A stretch of 64,000 nucleotides of DNA from Deinococcus aquaedulcis (GTDB lineage: Bacteria > Deinococcota > Deinococci > Deinococcales > Deinococcaceae): assembly GCF_019693445.1 (NCBI RefSeq), contig NZ_JAHRBL010000017.1, forward strand, positions 1 through 64,000, written 5' to 3'. The translations under genes were made by a program, and so were the position numbers. Each line of letters starts with the position of its first letter. Position 1 is the stretch's first letter. The notes beneath the pieces are model-generated. The model did not search any database, was not told the origin of the DNA, and saw only the letters and a program-made list of their open reading frames with translations. This document shows, one piece after another, positions 62,490 to 64,000 of this stretch.

Positions 62490-64000
62490 TCAAAGTTCTG
62501 TCACGGGGCTGGCGGCGCTGGGCCGCTGGGGCAGCAGGGTGGCCAGCGGCTGCGGCCGGGCAATGTAGTAGCCCTGGGCGTAGGTGCACTGCAGGTCGCG
62601 CAGACGCTGCAGCATGTCCTCGTCTTCCACACCCTCGGCCACCACGCTCAGGCCCAGATCGGCGGCGAGGCGAATGGAGCCGTGCAGCAGGGCGGCGCGC
62701 TGGGTGCCGTCCAGGGACGCGCGCAGAAACGAGCGGTCCAGCTTGACCACGTCCAGCGGCAGTTCGGTCAGTACGCCCAGGCTGGAATGGCCGCTGCCAA
62801 AGTCGTCCAGGGCGATGCGCACGCCCGCTTCGCGCAGGTGGTGCAGGTGGGTACAGGCCAGCGACACGTTCTGCATGACCGTGGATTCGGTGACCTCCAG
62901 GGTCAGCAGTTCGGCCGGGGCCTGCAGGGTTTCCAGCACCGACAGCACCCGCGCGGCAAAGTCCGGCATTAGCAGCTGCACCGGGCTCACGTTCACGTTC
63001 ACGCGCGCCTGCGGCCACACGGCGCGGGCCTGCAGCACCTCGCGCACGGCTGCCCGCAGCGCCCAGTCGCCCAGCGCGTAGATCTGGCCGCTGCGCTCGG
63101 CAATGGGCACGAAAGTGGCGGGCGAGACCGGGCCGTACACCGGATGGGTCCAGCGCAGCAGGGCTTCCACGCTCACCCAGGCGCCAGTGGTGACCTCCAT
63201 CACGGGCTGGTAAGCCAGGAACAGTTCGCCCCGGGCGGCGGCCCCCGGCAACTGCGTTTCCAGCAGGTGCGCTTCCTGGCTGCGCTGCAGCAGCGTTTCG
63301 GTAAACAGGCCCAGGGGCTCGTGGTGGTCCAGCGCGTGCTGCAGGGCAATGCCTGCGTGGCGCAGCAGCGTCTGGGCGGCCAGTCCACCGGGGGCCTCGG
63401 CGTACCCGGCGGTGAGTTTCACCATCACCTCGCCTTCGGTCAGCCGGAAAGGCTGCTCCAGTTGCGACAGCAGCGCCGATGGGTCCAGGCCCTGCGGCGC
63501 GCGGGTGACCAGCGCCATGGTGGTCGTGGACAGCCGCGCACTCAGGTGCTCGGGCCCGGCGGCGCGCAGGCGGGCGGCCAGGGCGGCAATCAGCGTGTCC
63601 ACAAAATGCTCGCCGTACAGCCCGGTCCATTCCTGTAAGCGGGGCAGTTCCACCACCAGGGCGCCGCGCACCGTCTGGTCGCCGTCCAGCCGTTCCAGCA
63701 GCCCCGCCAGGGTGTAGGCGCCGGTCAGTTCGTCGTGCTGCGCGCGCTGGCGCAGCTGCGCTTCCCGGGCCTGCAGGTGATCCAGCAGTTCGTTGATGGT
63801 GCCCGCCAGCAGGCCCAGTTCGGTGCGGTCGCGGCCGTCCAGGCGGTGCGCCGGGTTGTGGGCAATCTGCTGCACGTCGCGTTTGTAGCCTTCCACCACG
63901 TTCAGCACGCGGCGGTTTAAAAACAACAGCAGCCCTGTGGCAGTCAGCAGCCCCGCCAGAATGACCGCCAGGCGCAGCTGCTGCGTGGTGGCTGCCCCCG
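62490..64000 (-). CDS. Membrane-bound degenerate GGDEF-EAL protein, 5' end outside window
   Basis: The frame is open to the right edge, so the N-terminus is missing. The first visible residues form a membrane helix (LRLAVILAGLLTATGLLLFL), then a HAMP-like region and a GGDEF-like domain that has lost its signature: the site reads RLSTTTMAL where RxGGDEFAL is expected. The EAL domain is intact in its motifs, with VEALLRW, LDDFGSGHSSL, KLDRSF and QGYYIARP. It is therefore probably a membrane phosphodiesterase of cyclic-di-GMP. An extracytoplasmic sensor likely lies upstream, outside the window. Confidence 0.9.
   Translation of the reverse strand, partial: GAATTQQLRLAVILAGLLTATGLLLFLNRRVLNVVEGYKRDVQQIAHNPAHRLDGRDRTELGLLAGTINELLDHLQAREAQLRQRAQHDELTGAYTLAGLLERLDGDQTVRGALVVELPRLQEWTGLYGEHFVDTLIAALAARLRAAGPEHLSARLSTTTMALVTRAPQGLDPSALLSQLEQPFRLTEGEVMVKLTAGYAEAPGGLAAQTLLRHAGIALQHALDHHEPLGLFTETLLQRSQEAHLLETQLPGAAARGELFLAYQPVMEVTTGAWVSVEALLRWTHPVYGPVSPATFVPIAERSGQIYALGDWALRAAVREVLQARAVWPQARVNVNVSPVQLLMPDFAARVLSVLETLQAPAELLTLEVTESTVMQNVSLACTHLHHLREAGVRIALDDFGSGHSSLGVLTELPLDVVKLDRSFLRASLDGTQRAALLHGSIRLAADLGLSVVAEGVEDEDMLQRLRDLQCTYAQGYYIARPQPLATLLPQRPSAASPVTEL

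Overview
The window is GC-rich bacterial DNA that reads as Deinococcus. Supporting signs are the gene content, the many starts that lack a Shine-Dalgarno site but have a -10-like TANNNT hexamer 6-8 nt upstream (leaderless messages), an HU protein with a lysine/alanine-rich tail, and a ParA with a deviant P-loop. An iteron-type origin with a plasmid-type initiator and parAB lies at about 20.2-24.0 kb, so the window probably comes from a secondary replicon (megaplasmid or second chromosome). It ends inside a gene at 64000 and probably also at base 1.

Layout: 1-1476 is accessory DNA, with a 41-codon gene start resembling a transposase N-terminus and an AT-rich membrane-protein gene. 1477-7299 is a 1940-residue PAS/GAF sensor kinase with a catalytically dead CheB-like head. 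7907-12769 holds an AfsR/SARP-type NB-ARC regulator and an astacin-like lipoprotein metalloprotease. 13370-18460 is a cobalamin operon (btuF-cobO-cbiA-cbiB-cobD) behind a cobalamin riboswitch. 18657-20213 is a MerR regulator with its operator-promoter and an aldo/keto reductase. 20232-24005 is rep, eleven iterons, an 18-bp palindrome with a parS-like core, and parAB.

24079-32199 is a muropeptide recycling block: peptide ABC transporter genes, a divergent GntR regulator, anmK, murQ and a serine hydrolase. 32299-34034 is urate breakdown (HIU hydrolase and an OHCU decarboxylase-uricase fusion). 34287-35563 holds a response regulator behind a small leader ORF, a short hypothetical gene and HU. 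35806-39733 is pstSCAB. 39798-42113 is a copper-related cluster (DUF2946-like, YcnI, CopC and a frameshifted CopD). 42150-44999 is a PAS-GGDEF-EAL protein.

44989-49316 is glycerol use (glpK-glpD) with a divergent SorC-type regulator. 49344-50471 is a GAF-HD-GYP phosphodiesterase. 50861-51748 is a BadF-type sugar kinase. 52392-55451 encodes a secreted protein joining a six-histidine tyrosinase-like dicopper domain to a von Willebrand A domain, the most unusual coding sequence here. 55914-60562 holds a neutral ceramidase-like lipoprotein, an aldonolactone-oxidase-type flavoprotein and a PLP amino-acid aldolase/racemase-fold enzyme. 61140-64000 has two unrecognised genes and a membrane-bound degenerate GGDEF-EAL protein cut by the window end. 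A dispersed intergenic repeat occurs near 7.6, 13.2 and 50.6 kb.
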